NCBI GenBank assembly: GCA_029821875.1
Contig: JALGXW010000002.1
Span: 1-64,000, forward strand
DNA: 64,000 bases
Source of the DNA: Candidatus Hebobacterum abditum
Lineage (GTDB): Bacteria; Armatimonadota; Hebobacteria; Hebobacterales; Hebobacteraceae
Direction of reading: 5' to 3'
Positions within the stretch are counted from its first letter, which is position 1. Every line of letters starts with the position of its first letter. The notes beneath the pieces were generated by a model. It was not told the DNA's origin and did not search any database. It was given only the letters and a program-made list of their open reading frames with translations. This document shows, piece after piece, positions 50,651 through 60,475 of the stretch. The translations under genes were made by a program, and so were the position numbers.

Positions 50651-53600
50651 TCAGTCGTAGATCATGTTGAACAGCTTATCCGCCAAGCTCTGATCCAGAT
50701 CCTTCAGGGCCCTATACTGCTCAATCGCGCCCTCCGAGTCACCGTCCCCGAGAAGGAGCTTGCCGAGCTCGAAGTGGGCCTCTGAGAAGCCTGGTTCCAG
50801 AGAGATCGCCTCCCTGAGCTTCCGCTTCTTGTCGTCACGGCGTCCGAGCTCACCGTAGGTTAGTGCGAGGGTGTAATGGGGGTAGGACGCACTTGGGTCC
50901 AGGGAGATCGCGCGCTCGTACTCCTGGGCCGCCTCTCGATAGCGTGCCAGTGCGAAGAGGGCGTCGCCGAGACCGGAGCGGGTCCCCATATGCTCTGGAT
51001 CCAGGCGGACGGCCTCCTGCCAGGCGGCAAGCGACTCGCGGTGACGAGCGAGAGCCCCGAAGGTTAGGCCCAACCAAGAATGAGCGCCCGGGTGGTCTGG
51101 CTGCAGGCGCACGCACTCCTGAAGGTGTGGCAGCGCCTCCTCATAGCGTAGCAGTCCGCACAGGCACACGCCCAGGCGGAACCGGGATTCCGCGGAGTCG
51201 GGAGCGAGGCGGACTGACTCGGAGAACGGTCCCACTGCCTCGGAGAGACGGCCGAGCCTCGCACAGGCCAGCCCCAGCGCGAACTGCGTCTCCAGGGACT
51301 CCGGCGCCCTCGCCACAGCCTCGCGGAAGGCGGCGACGGCCTCCTCGTGCCGGCCCACCTCGAAGTAGGCCGCGCCGAGTGCTCGGTGAAGGGCCTCAGC
51401 GTCCGGCTGAATGCGAGTGGCCTCCTCCAACTGCGGGATGGCCTCCTCGTAGCGACTGAGGAGGACGTACACGGCACTGAGGCCGGCGTAGGCTTCCACG
51501 CACTCGGGGTCTGTCTCTATCGCCTTGTCGTACTCGGCGATTGCGTCCTCGTGCCGCTCCATGCCCATGTAGATCTGGCCGAGGCGGCTGTAGGCCTGTG
51601 CACAATCTGGGTCGATGAGTCGGGCCTGCTTCAGGGCGCTCACGGCCTCCTCTTGTCTGCCCAGTCCCAGATGCGCGTCCGCCAGACCGACATACACATC
51701 AGCCTGGTCAGGTTTCAGGTCGAGCGAGCGATGGAAGGCTGCGATGCCCCCTCGTGGGCGGCCCATCGCTCCGTAGACAGTGCCCAACTTCTTGTAGGCG
51801 ACATCGGCGTCCTCTGGCCTGATCTCAATGGCGCGCTCGAAGGCCGCCGCGGCCTCCCCAAAACGCCGGAGCGCGTACAGCGAGTTGCCGAGCCAGTGAT
51901 AGGCCACTGCGTCAGCGGGGTTCAACGCGAGAAGGCTCTGGAAGGCCTCGACGGCGTCCCCATGGCGCGCCAGTCTGGCGTAGGCCACCCCCATCAGGAA
52001 GTAACTGCCGACGAGCGCGCGGGGCCTGTAGGCAGCGACTTGGTGCTCTCGGTCTCCGAGATCCCCGTAGGCAACGCCGTACCGCGCAAACACCTGGTGG
52101 TCGTTTGCCGGCTCGGAGGTGACGGCTTCCTGGCACGAGAGAGCTGCCTCCTCGTACCGCTCAAGCTTCCTCAGGGCCGATCCCAGGCAGTAGTGGGCGA
52201 GCGAGAGCTCTGGCTCCATGTCGAGGACCTGCCGGAGGACTGCGACCTGCTTCGCAGGCTGATCCAGCCCGAGCGCAACTCCAAGCTGAGCGATCGCGTT
52301 ATCGGGCTCGACCCGCGTCACCTGCCGACACACCGCCGCCGCCTCCTCCACTCGTTCGAGCAGGTAGAGAGCGTAGGCGAGGCCGATGTGGGCGGTCACG
52401 TCTCCGGGCTCCAGTTCAGCGGCCGTCCGGAACGCCTCCTCGGCTTGTTCGAGCTGCTCGAGCTCTACCAGGCACCTTCCCAAGGCTTGCTGAGATTCCG
52501 GGTCCTCTGGAGCCAGGCGCACCGCCTGCTCGAACTCGGCCGCGGCCTCCTCGTGGCGATCCAGATCTGCCAGCATGGCGCCCAACTCCGCGTGGGCGTC
52601 AGCGCTCGTGGGATCGAGGTCGGCCGCTTCCCGGAGCACAGCGATGGCCTCGTCGTAGTTGCCCAAGTCCGCCATGGCCGTTCCGAGGCCCTGGAGGGCC
52701 GGTCCGCACTCCGGGTCGCGGCCCGTCGCCTCCTGGAAGGACGCCACTGCCTCCTCTGCTCGGCCCAAACCCAGAAGCGCATTGCCGCGCCCCTCGTAGG
52801 GGCCCCCTTCCGCCAGGCCGAGTCGAATCGCGCGGTCGAACGCGGATAGGGCTTGATCGTGCTGCTCGAGTTCGAGCAAGCACTGACCGAGGTGACAGAG
52901 GGCCCAGGCATCATCCGGGTCGACGCGTACGCGTTCCCGGAAGGCCGACTCGGCCTCTGAGTGGCGGCCCAGCCAGACGAGCGCTAGGCCAAGAGAGACA
53001 TGGGCACGCGCGAACTGGGGGTCGTGGTGAATCGCCTGCTTGTAGTAGGAGGCCGCCTCCTCGTGTCTGTTGAGCGCACTCAAGCTGCGTCCCAGCAGAT
53101 AGAGGTTCCCGGCATCTGCCTCTATCTCGACGGACTTGCGCAAGGGCGGGAGAGCATCCTCGTACTGGCCGAGGACTATCAAGCAGTGGCCCAAATCGAT
53201 GTTGGCGCTCCAGTGATCCGGGTAGATCCGTATCGCTTCCCGGAAGCACTCAGCTGCCTCCTCCCAACGTTCGAGATCGAGCAAGCAGGCGCCGGCGGCG
53301 TAGTGCGCGACAGAGCTCTCGGGCATACTGGTCGCCCATTCCCGGTAGACCTCCAGGGCATCTTCGGGACGGCCGAGCGCAGCCAGCGAACGACCGAGCC
53401 CGTAGTATGTGTCGGAGTAGCGGAACTCCATGTCGAAGGCGGCCCGGAACGCTCCCTCAGCTTCTTGATACCGTTGCAGGGCCAGGAGGCACTTGCCGAG
53501 CTCGACGCGGTAGCGCGGGCTGTCGGGCGCGAGCCGAACAGCTTCGCGCCATTCAGCGGCGGCTTCCTCACGTTGGTTATCCGCGGTTAGTAACGCCGCC

Positions 53601-54883
53601 AGCGTCGCATGCAGTTCAGCCTCTTCCGGCGCAATGCTGATCGCTCGGCTCAACACCTCCCTGGACTCCTGGTTCCGGCCCAGTCTTCTCAGGGAATATC
53701 CCAATCCCATCAGAGATCGCCAGTCATCAGGAGCCACTCGCAGCGCCTCACGATAGGCCGTTGCCGCCTCCTCGTCTCGCCCCAGGATAGTCAAGCATAC
53801 GCCCATCTTGGCTCGGATTTCGGGGTCCTCGGGGCAGAGCGAGACAGCAGTCGCGTAGGCCGCCAGTGCGTCCTCCCACTGCTCGAGATCGCGGAAGCAG
53901 TCTCCCAGGCCCGAGTAAGCGGCACACATGTCGGGATCGAGGCGGATGGCCTCCTTGTACGACGGGATCGCGTCTTCCCACAGCATCAGGTCGCTAAGGC
54001 ACTCCGCCCGCATGAAGTGCGCGTCCGCGTAGTCGGGGCGGCACCGGATCGCCTCTTCGAAGAACTCAATGGCCTCCTGAAGGGGTGTCAGCCGTTCGGG
54101 CGCATCCTCAGCGCGAGACATGGCCGTCACTCCGGCGGTATATGCCTCCCGTGCTCGCCTCTCCGCATCCTCCCGGACCACCTGCTCCAAGGGAACGACT
54201 CTGGCTGCCCCTGCGAGTTGCCGTGTTACCTCGTTGATGGGGACCGCGAAGTTCAGGTTCTGCCCCTCCCTGTGGACTAGGCAGGCGATCCCGATGACCT
54301 CGCCTGCTAAGCTGAACACGGGCCCCCCGCTGCTGCCATGTGAAATGGGCGCGGTTATCTGTAGCCACCGGCCGAAGTCCTCCCAGTCCCTTACGGCGCT
54401 CACGATTCCTTCCGAGGCCGTATGTTCCAGGCCCTCCGCGCTTGTCAGCGTGAGGATGCGGTCGCCCTGCCGGACCTTGTCCGAATCGCCCATGCGCGCG
54501 ACCGCGAGGTCTTGTCCCGCCACTTTGACGACGGCGAAGTCCTGCTCGGCATCCCAGCAGAGGAATCCCAGGACGTCTGTCGCTTCCCCCGAGGCGAACA
54601 CGACTCCAGCTTCGACCGCGTTCTCCACGACATGGAAGGCCGTTACTACCGCGCCATCGCTCCTCACGATGACCCCGCTCCCCTGGGAGATCCCGCCCTC
54701 TGCGTCAGCGGCGAGCACTGTCACGACCGCCCGGCGCACTTCGGCCAGGAGATCTGCGATCTTGCTGTGCGCGCTTCCGTCAGGCGGCCCGCCAGCGCTC
54801 AGAGCTGTTGCGGGAAGAGCGCCTCCGCACAGCGCCATAAGGAGGATCACGTGGATGATTCGGTACGGCCTCTGCTTGGCCAC
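50651..54883 (-). CDS. Exported trypsin-like protease fused to ~33 TPR repeats
   Basis: A 1410-residue protein. An N-terminal signal segment (IIHVILLMALCGGALPATA) is followed by an HtrA-type trypsin domain (~45-230) with catalytic His in VTAFHVV, Asp in DAEQDFAVVKV and Ser in SHGSSGGPVFS. From about residue 255 to the end it consists of roughly 33 TPR units of 34 residues (W-LG-Y-A-F-A-P pattern), making a very long solenoid. A periplasmic or cell-surface scaffold with proteolytic activity is likely; no PDZ domain is seen. GTG 54883 follows GGGAGGTGG; the open frame extends further upstream but is not protein-like. Confidence 0.85.
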   Translation of the reverse strand: MAKQRPYRIIHVILLMALCGGALPATALSAGGPPDGSAHSKIADLLAEVRRAVVTVLAADAEGGISQGSGVIVRSDGAVVTAFHVVENAVEAGVVFASGEATDVLGFLCWDAEQDFAVVKVAGQDLAVARMGDSDKVRQGDRILTLTSAEGLEHTASEGIVSAVRDWEDFGRWLQITAPISHGSSGGPVFSLAGEVIGIACLVHREGQNLNFAVPINEVTRQLAGAARVVPLEQVVREDAERRAREAYTAGVTAMSRAEDAPERLTPLQEAIEFFEEAIRCRPDYADAHFMRAECLSDLMLWEDAIPSYKEAIRLDPDMCAAYSGLGDCFRDLEQWEDALAAYATAVSLCPEDPEIRAKMGVCLTILGRDEEAATAYREALRVAPDDWRSLMGLGYSLRRLGRNQESREVLSRAISIAPEEAELHATLAALLTADNQREEAAAEWREAVRLAPDSPRYRVELGKCLLALQRYQEAEGAFRAAFDMEFRYSDTYYGLGRSLAALGRPEDALEVYREWATSMPESSVAHYAAGACLLDLERWEEAAECFREAIRIYPDHWSANIDLGHCLIVLGQYEDALPPLRKSVEIEADAGNLYLLGRSLSALNRHEEAASYYKQAIHHDPQFARAHVSLGLALVWLGRHSEAESAFRERVRVDPDDAWALCHLGQCLLELEQHDQALSAFDRAIRLGLAEGGPYEGRGNALLGLGRAEEAVASFQEATGRDPECGPALQGLGTAMADLGNYDEAIAVLREAADLDPTSADAHAELGAMLADLDRHEEAAAEFEQAVRLAPEDPESQQALGRCLVELEQLEQAEEAFRTAAELEPGDVTAHIGLAYALYLLERVEEAAAVCRQVTRVEPDNAIAQLGVALGLDQPAKQVAVLRQVLDMEPELSLAHYCLGSALRKLERYEEAALSCQEAVTSEPANDHQVFARYGVAYGDLGDREHQVAAYRPRALVGSYFLMGVAYARLARHGDAVEAFQSLLALNPADAVAYHWLGNSLYALRRFGEAAAAFERAIEIRPEDADVAYKKLGTVYGAMGRPRGGIAAFHRSLDLKPDQADVYVGLADAHLGLGRQEEAVSALKQARLIDPDCAQAYSRLGQIYMGMERHEDAIAEYDKAIETDPECVEAYAGLSAVYVLLSRYEEAIPQLEEATRIQPDAEALHRALGAAYFEVGRHEEAVAAFREAVARAPESLETQFALGLACARLGRLSEAVGPFSESVRLAPDSAESRFRLGVCLCGLLRYEEALPHLQECVRLQPDHPGAHSWLGLTFGALARHRESLAAWQEAVRLDPEHMGTRSGLGDALFALARYREAAQEYERAISLDPSASYPHYTLALTYGELGRRDDKKRKLREAISLEPGFSEAHFELGKLLLGDGDSEGAIEQYRALKDLDQSLADKLFNMIYD

Positions 54884-54930
54884 GGTTCGGCCACCTCCCC
54901 TCAGCGTGCCGCCCCCGAGCGGGCAATGTG

Positions 54931-56046
54931 CTATGCCCGCGAGCTCACCGGCTCTTTCAGTCTCAGGAGATCGACCACGGCTTCTGCGCTCGCCTCCACG
55001 CTCACAGGCTCCTGGGCCGCCTGGATGGCGCAGTCGGGGTCCTTGAGGCCGTGTCCTGTCAGGATGCAGGCGACACACGCGTCCTCGGGGACGCCGGCCT
55101 GAAGCTCGCGAACGAAGTAGCCCTCCCTCACGAGCTTGGCCACACCTGCAACGCAAGCGGCCGAGGCGGGCTCGACGAAGAGGCCCTCGATGCTCGCGAG
55201 CATCTTGTAGGCCTCTAGGATCTCTTCGTCGGTCACCGTCTCGATGAGGCCCCCCGACTCATCCCGCGCGGCAACGGCGCCCTTCCAGCTCGCGGGATTG
55301 CCGATCTTTATGGCTGTGGCTATCGTCTGTGGGTCCGCGACTGGCTCGCCCCGTACTATCGGGGCCGCTCGCTCCGCCTGGAAGCCGAGCACCTTCGGCA
55401 GCCGGCGGCTTCGCCCGGCCTCATGGTACTCCCGGTATCCTTTCCAGTAGGCCGTGATGTTGCCGGCGTTTCCCACCGGGATTGCGTGGTAGGCAGGAGC
55501 GTTGCCGACGCGGTCGCAGATCTCGAAGGCGCCGCTCTTCTGGCCTTCGATGCGGTGGGGGTTGATGGAGTTGACAAGTTGCACTGGGTACTTGCTCGTG
55601 ATCTCGACGACGATGCGGAAGGCGTCGTCGAAGTTGCCTTCGATCGCGATGACCTTCGCGCCGTGCATCACCGACTGCGCGAGCTTGCCCATCGCTATGT
55701 ACCTGATAGGCAGCACGACGATGCAATCTATGCCCGCTCGCGCCGCGTAGGCTGCTGCCGAGGCCGCCGTGTTGCCGGTGGAGGCACACATGACCGCCTG
55801 CTGCCTCTCTTCGAGCGCCTTCGAGACGGCCACCGTCATCCCGCGGTCTTTGAAGGACCCCGTCGGGTTCGCCCCCTCGCACTTCAGATAGAGAGGAATG
55901 GGCAGCCCGATGCGCTCCTGCAGGGCCGGCGCGGCCAGCAGCGGAGTGTTGCCCTCGCGCAGCGTAATGATGGGAGTGCGCTCGCCCACGGGCATGAACC
56001 CGCGATAGGCTTCTATTATGCCGGGCCAGCTCGCCTCGGCGCTCAT
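54931..56046 (-). CDS. thrC: Threonine synthase
   Basis: PLP enzyme converting O-phosphohomoserine to threonine. The 371 residues include the N-terminal PLP Lys in [10 protein letters not shown] (Lys66), STGNTAAS and the phosphate-binding [11 protein letters not shown]. The length is that of the short bacterial type. ATG 56046 follows an AGGA site, and the gene starts 11 bp after the hom stop: the two form a hom-thrC operon. thrB is not in the window. Confidence 0.95.
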   Translation of the reverse strand: MSAEASWPGIIEAYRGFMPVGERTPIITLREGNTPLLAAPALQERIGLPIPLYLKCEGANPTGSFKDRGMTVAVSKALEERQQAVMCASTGNTAASAAAYAARAGIDCIVVLPIRYIAMGKLAQSVMHGAKVIAIEGNFDDAFRIVVEITSKYPVQLVNSINPHRIEGQKSGAFEICDRVGNAPAYHAIPVGNAGNITAYWKGYREYHEAGRSRRLPKVLGFQAERAAPIVRGEPVADPQTIATAIKIGNPASWKGAVAARDESGGLIETVTDEEILEAYKMLASIEGLFVEPASAACVAGVAKLVREGYFVRELQAGVPEDACVACILTGHGLKDPDCAIQAAQEPVSVEASAEAVVDLLRLKEPVSSRA

Positions 56047-56056
56047 GGTGGTCCTG

Positions 56057-57358
56057 TCACTCCTCCGCCTCGGCACGGATGCAGCCGCTGATCTCATGCA
56101 CGTCGGGCAGCTCTGAAATGCGCTTCAGAGATCGCTGCATCTGACGCTCCTTGGTCGTGTGTGTCAGCCACACTATCTCTGCGCTCTCGCCGGACGCATC
56201 CATCTGAAGGACTGAGGCAAGACTGACCCCTTCCTCTCCGAACACCGTGGCGATCGCCGCCAGAACGCCTGGCCTGTCAGCGACCCGCAGGCGGAGGTAA
56301 TAGCGCGTCTCCAACTCCTCGATCGGCAAGATGTGCTTCCCTTCGAAACACGTACATGCCACACGACCGGTCGCGCCCGAGCGGATGTTGCGGGCTACGT
56401 CGATGATGTCCCCGACCACGGCGGAACCCGTGGGCATCGTTCCTGCGCCCTGCCCGTAGAACATCACCTCGCCGACCGAGCTGCCGCGAACGAAGATGGC
56501 GTTGAAGGGCCCGCTGACAGCGGCCAACGGATGGTCGGCGGGAAGCAAGGTGGGGTGGACCCGCAGCTCCAGCGCCTCGTCGATCTCCGTGCCAATGGCC
56601 AGCAGCTTGATGGCGTAGCCGAGCTGGCCGGCGTACTCCATGTCCCGCGCGCCCAAGCCGGTGATGCCTTCCCGATAGATGCTGTCTACCTGCACGCGGG
56701 TCTCGAAGGCGATGGAGGCGAGGATGGCGAGCTTGAACGCCGGGTCGAGGCCCTCAACATCGTTGGTCGGGTCTGGCTCTGCGTACCCGAGCCGCGTCGC
56801 CTCGGCCAGTGCCTCCTGGAACTCGACGTGCTGCTGCGACATCCGGGTCAAGATGAAGTTGGTCGTGCCGTTGACGATCCCCATGATGCGACTGATGCGA
56901 TTGCCGGCCAGGCAGCTCTTGAGCGGCCGGACGATGGGGATTCCGCCGCCGACGCTTCCCTCGAACATGAGGTCCAGGCTGCGCTCCGCAGCTGCGTCGA
57001 ACAGCTCCTTGCCGTGGCGGGCGATCAGCTCTTTGTTCGACGTGACCACACTCTTGCCAGAACGCAACGCCTTGAGCACGAAGTCGAGAGCGGGTTCGGT
57101 GCCTCCAATACACTCGACTACAATGGCAATCTCAGGGTCCGTCAGCACTTCATCCGCATCCGTCGCCTTCATCTCAGACGGTATGTCGATGGGCACGGGA
57201 CGGGGCGAACTCCAATCCACATCCACAAGCCGCTTGACCCGCACCGGACGGCCGACCTGGCGGTCTATGCTGTCTTGGTTGTCCAGCAGAGTCTTGTAGG
57301 TTCCGGTCCCGATCTTCCCGTAGCCGATTATTCCGACGAGTATCGGTCGCTCCGCCAT
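56057..57358 (-). CDS. hom: Homoserine dehydrogenase with ACT domain
   Basis: Reduces aspartate semialdehyde to homoserine. The 433 residues comprise an NAD(P)-binding domain ([12 protein letters not shown] at 8-19), a substrate domain containing NGTTNFIL and the catalytic Lys/Asp region ([16 protein letters not shown]), and a C-terminal ACT domain ([18 protein letters not shown]) typical of threonine-feedback control. ATG 57358 overlaps the accB stop by one base (TGATG). It is translated between accB and thrC. Confidence 0.95.
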   Translation of the reverse strand: MAERPILVGIIGYGKIGTGTYKTLLDNQDSIDRQVGRPVRVKRLVDVDWSSPRPVPIDIPSEMKATDADEVLTDPEIAIVVECIGGTEPALDFVLKALRSGKSVVTSNKELIARHGKELFDAAAERSLDLMFEGSVGGGIPIVRPLKSCLAGNRISRIMGIVNGTTNFILTRMSQQHVEFQEALAEATRLGYAEPDPTNDVEGLDPAFKLAILASIAFETRVQVDSIYREGITGLGARDMEYAGQLGYAIKLLAIGTEIDEALELRVHPTLLPADHPLAAVSGPFNAIFVRGSSVGEVMFYGQGAGTMPTGSAVVGDIIDVARNIRSGATGRVACTCFEGKHILPIEELETRYYLRLRVADRPGVLAAIATVFGEEGVSLASVLQMDASGESAEIVWLTHTTKERQMQRSLKRISELPDVHEISGCIRAEAEE

Positions 57359-57822
57359 CACCGTTCCTCTGCTGTTTCGGCACTGACGAACTCGAGCACG
57401 ACGAGGGGCTCGCCGGCCTGAACCAGCGCCCCGTTCTCGGCCGGAATGGCCACCACTCGGCCGCGCCACTCGGCCCCTATCTCATTGAATACCTTCATCG
57501 CCTCGACTATGCAAACGGTCTGGCCTTCGGAAACCACGTCGCCGATCTCCACGAAGGGCGCCGCGTCAGGGGTCGGCGCCCGGTAGAAGACGCCGATCAG
57601 GGGAGAGCGCACAGCCACCGTGCGAGCTCCTCGGCCCTGGCCCACGGGCGCTGGCGGGGTGGCCCCCCTGGTTGGGGGATCGGCAACGCGGCGACCACCG
57701 CTGGCTGCTGCCCGCCGGAGCCGCAGCTTGAACTGGCCCTCCTCGACGACCAGTTCGCGCAGCCCCTCCCTGCGAAAGAGGCGCACGAACGCCTGCACAT
57801 TTTCGAAAGCCTCTTGGTCCAT
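57358..57822 (-). CDS. accB: Biotin carboxyl carrier protein of acetyl-CoA carboxylase
   Basis: A 154-residue BCCP. The biotinylated lysine is Lys110 in VEAMKVFNEI, within a complete biotinyl domain (VRSPLIGVFYRAP to VVLEFVS). The N-terminal ~50 residues form the usual AccB helical region and a Pro/Ala linker. accC normally follows accB, but here hom follows with a one-base overlap. Biotin carboxylase must be elsewhere. The upstream small coiled-coil gene has a strong promoter likely serving this run. Confidence 0.92.
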   Translation of the reverse strand: MDQEAFENVQAFVRLFRREGLRELVVEEGQFKLRLRRAAASGGRRVADPPTRGATPPAPVGQGRGARTVAVRSPLIGVFYRAPTPDAAPFVEIGDVVSEGQTVCIVEAMKVFNEIGAEWRGRVVAIPAENGALVQAGEPLVVLEFVSAETAEER

Positions 57823-57902
57823 GGGTGCGATTGTGAAAAGAGCCCCACCGTCGAGTGGAGCTCTTCCGCTGGCCTCCGTCCTGGCCTGGCTGAGAGAGAA
57901 GA

Positions 57903-58100
57903 CTACTGGCTCTGAGTCTGACGCATCTTCTTGAGCCGCTTTCGGCGTGCCTTCTTCTCCCGTGCCCGCTTCTCCTCCTCCGTCTCGCGTCGGCGCTCTT
58001 CGTCCTCCTGCCGAATGCTCAGCTCGATCTCACGCTCGAATTCCAGGAACTTCTCTACATTCGGCGAGAGCTCACGCAGCTTCTTCACGTCCACTGGCAT
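57903..58100 (-). CDS. Small charged coiled-coil protein
   Basis: A 65-residue protein made almost entirely of charged helix. An N-terminal VDVKKLRELSPNVEKFLEFE is followed by an RRRETEEEKRAREKKARRKR section with a heptad-like pattern. There is no signal peptide or membrane segment. ATG 58100 follows AGGAGTG with suitable spacing. It is the first gene of the run upstream of accB-hom-thrC, transcribed from a strong promoter; it may be a ribosome- or nucleic-acid-associated factor, but the function is unknown. Confidence 0.65.
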   Translation of the reverse strand: MPVDVKKLRELSPNVEKFLEFEREIELSIRQEDEERRRETEEEKRAREKKARRKRLKKMRQTQSQ

Positions 58101-58133
58101 AGGGGATCACTCCTGCTTGGAAAGACGATCAGC

Positions 58134-58163
58134 ATTCTAGCAAGGCCGTGGTCGCGGTGTCAA
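58134..58163 (-). promoter_or_regulatory. Promoter of the coiled-coil/accB/hom/thrC run
   Basis: Minus strand TTGACA (58163-58158), an 18-bp spacer, and TAGAAT (58139-58134), with ATG 58100 about 25 bp downstream of the predicted start. It is one of the best matches to a housekeeping promoter in the window. Confidence 0.72.
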
Positions 58164-58316
58164 GGCGGCTCGCATCCGGTCCATGGGCCAGCCAGACGGG
58201 CGACGAACTTCTGTGCGCTCTCGAGCGTCTAAATGAATGGCCATAGTGAGGACAGGTGTCGATGTCCGCCTGTCGCGGCAGGATACCCTTCCGTGCCTGC
58301 GAATCGTCACACCGTG

Positions 58317-59021
58317 ATGGTAGCGCCCACCGCAAACCGCAGACTCCTGGGCGTTGGACGCAGAGGGCAGCGAGGGCTTACGCTCGCAGCGACGCTGGTA
58401 ACGGCGCTGCTGGTCGGCCTGCTGGCTGCGCTGTTCGTGGTCGCCGTGTGGACTGCTCGAGGCGCGGCCCAGCGGGCAACGTGCACCAGCCACCTGCGCC
58501 AGCTCGCAAGCGCCCTCGTGATGTACAAGGACGAGTGCGGCGACTACCCACTCAGCTCCTACGAGGTCCGGGCCGAGGACGGCGAGCTAGGTGAGAGGGT
58601 CACATGGCAGCAGGCTCTGCGGCCCTACGCGGAGGACTCGGACGTCTTCCTGTGCCCTCGCGATCCCGTCGCTGCGTCCGTGGCCGAGAGCAGGCCTGCC
58701 GAGTCGGCTGTGGCCGCCTACGTCGGCAGCTATGTCTACCTCGCCGCCGAACCGAGGTCGGCGCCGCCACTCGCCGGTCGTAGAGCGCCCTCGGCGCCCG
58801 CCGCAGCGCCGAGGGGGCCGGGCACGGAGGCGAGGCCGGGCCTACTACTCGTCTGCAGACACCATGATGACGAGGAAGACGACGAGCGCCGTTGGGTCAT
58901 GGCCCTCTATGAAGACGGATCGGTGAAGCGGGAGCCGGCGCGGAGCCTCGTGCCACGCCGAACGGGGGGCGGGGCCGCCGGGCCCGAACGAGTGCCGCGT
59001 CCCGGCAGAAACGATTGGTAG
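58317..59021 (+). CDS. Type II pseudopilin-like protein
   Basis: A 234-residue protein with a prepilin-like N-terminus: GQRG then LTLAATLVTALLVGLLAALF, where the Gly before Leu would be the prepilin-peptidase site. The usual Glu5 of pseudopilins is Ala, so it may be a minor pseudopilin or mimic. The helix is followed by QRATCTSHLRQLASALVMYKDECGDYP, the pattern of bacterial H-x9-DG/PulG-type proteins, and then a variable, Pro/Ala-rich tail. ATG 58317 is an estimate (GTG 58314 is equally possible). The orphan three-secretin operon is a possible functional partner, about 18 kb away. Confidence 0.65.
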   Translation: MVAPTANRRLLGVGRRGQRGLTLAATLVTALLVGLLAALFVVAVWTARGAAQRATCTSHLRQLASALVMYKDECGDYPLSSYEVRAEDGELGERVTWQQALRPYAEDSDVFLCPRDPVAASVAESRPAESAVAAYVGSYVYLAAEPRSAPPLAGRRAPSAPAAAPRGPGTEARPGLLLVCRHHDDEEDDERRWVMALYEDGSVKREPARSLVPRRTGGGAAGPERVPRPGRNDW

Positions 59022-59056
59022 GCCAGGCCTCCACGGACGGAGGAAGGTAGGCGGCT

Positions 59057-60241
59057 TCAGTTCGGCCGTTGGATCTCCGACAGGTACTGCTGAGCGTAGC
59101 AGCAGGCCTGTGTCACGTGGTAGGCTGCCTTCCACTCGGACCCCTTATCTGTCCGCCGCGGAGTGCCATCCTCTGCCACCGATGGAAACCATTCGCCATG
59201 CTGCGCGTCATGGAGGTAGGCCATACAGAAGCTCACGACCTGTCGGAAGGCGTCCCAGTACCTTCGATCCTCAAAGACGACATAGCCAAGCAGGAACGCG
59301 GCCATCGCCTCGCATTGGACCCACCAGATCTTCTCGCGTACGCTGGCGGTCTGCCCCAGTGGGCCGTGCGAGAACACGCCGCCGTGAACGCGATCTGCGC
59401 CGAACTGCAGGCAGTAGTCCAGGAACTGCCGGGCCGTGTCCCGATAGGCAGGCACACCTTCTCTGCCGTGAACGCGGAGCAAGAGCCACGCCGCCTCGAG
59501 GTTATGTCCGTAGTCGACGAGATCCCGGCTGCGCTCGGCGTCATGCCTCCAGTCCGGCAAGAAGTACTCCAGGCCGGATCGGTGATCTGCCTCGGCCATG
59601 CGCGTAACGAAGAGATCGCAGATGTCCAGCACGGGCGGCAGATAGCGAGCTTCGCCGGTCGCCTCGTGCAGCGAAAGCAGAGCCTCGAGGACGTGAAGAT
59701 GAGTGCCCATCCTATGGTTCTCGTCTGACGGTCGCCAGCCGCGGTCACACCCTTCTATGACTCCGCCATTCTCTTCGTCCCACAGGTGCCGAGAGGCAAG
59801 GCTCCACGTATGGACTGCCGCCGCAAGGGCGCGCCTGTCTCGGGAGACGCGGGCATACTCGGCCAGCGCGAACGCCGCGAAGGCATGACCGTATGTCCGC
59901 TTGCCGACCTGCCGAGGCTCCCCCTCGCGAGACGTGGACCAGAACCAGCCGTCGTGGGTGGCGTCCCGGAAGTGCCGCAGAAGGAAGTCGACGCCCTGTC
60001 CGGCCAGATTCAGCCACTCAACGGGCCCGCCCAGGTCGAAGCCGGCGGCGAAGCTGTATATCATCCGCGTCTGCATGACGAGGAACTTCTCTGAGGAGTC
60101 TGTGACAGCGCCGTCTCTCGCCAGGTGTGTGATGAACCCGCCGTGGTCGCGGTCGATGCTGTGCCGTTCCCAGAACGGCAGGACCTCCGTCAGCAGGTGG
60201 CGGCGGAGATCTGGGATTTGCCCGTCAGCGCACGCAGACAT
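59057..60241 (-). CDS. N-acylglucosamine 2-epimerase (AGE) family protein
   Basis: A 394-residue (alpha/alpha)6-barrel protein of the AGE/cellobiose 2-epimerase superfamily. It opens with LLTEVLPFWERHSIDRDHGGFIT, followed by RMIYSFAAGF, DGWFWSTSREG, GHAFAAFALAEYARV and DYGHNLEAAWLLL, with the conserved active-site histidines. Probable reaction: epimerisation of an acylated or neutral aldose, but substrate is unknown. ATG 60241 has GAGGCGG upstream. It is divergent from the isomerase at 60476. Confidence 0.85.
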   Translation of the reverse strand: MSACADGQIPDLRRHLLTEVLPFWERHSIDRDHGGFITHLARDGAVTDSSEKFLVMQTRMIYSFAAGFDLGGPVEWLNLAGQGVDFLLRHFRDATHDGWFWSTSREGEPRQVGKRTYGHAFAAFALAEYARVSRDRRALAAAVHTWSLASRHLWDEENGGVIEGCDRGWRPSDENHRMGTHLHVLEALLSLHEATGEARYLPPVLDICDLFVTRMAEADHRSGLEYFLPDWRHDAERSRDLVDYGHNLEAAWLLLRVHGREGVPAYRDTARQFLDYCLQFGADRVHGGVFSHGPLGQTASVREKIWWVQCEAMAAFLLGYVVFEDRRYWDAFRQVVSFCMAYLHDAQHGEWFPSVAEDGTPRRTDKGSEWKAAYHVTQACCYAQQYLSEIQRPN

Positions 60242-60475
60242 GCGGACACCGCCTCGCCTCTTCCCCTACGGCCGGAGGGGTTCGCCGGTGCCGAGGCCGG
60301 TCCTGCGCGGACTTCAGCCAAGGTGCCTTCAAGGGACTGCTGAGCGCAGCGCGCTCGATGGCATCATGGTCCTGGCTCACTGCTCCACGGCAGGTCCAGC
60401 CACGGCCGGACGGAACCAGTTGATGATCCACGTTCGGCCGACGGGGCGATGTCGATCTCACACGGAGCGGTGGAT

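Noticed and set aside
51347-52849. 500-codon plus-strand ORF inside the trypsin-TPR gene
   Set aside because: Antisense shadow of TPR repeats; its own repetition mirrors the TPR periodicity and it has no ribosome-binding site or motif.
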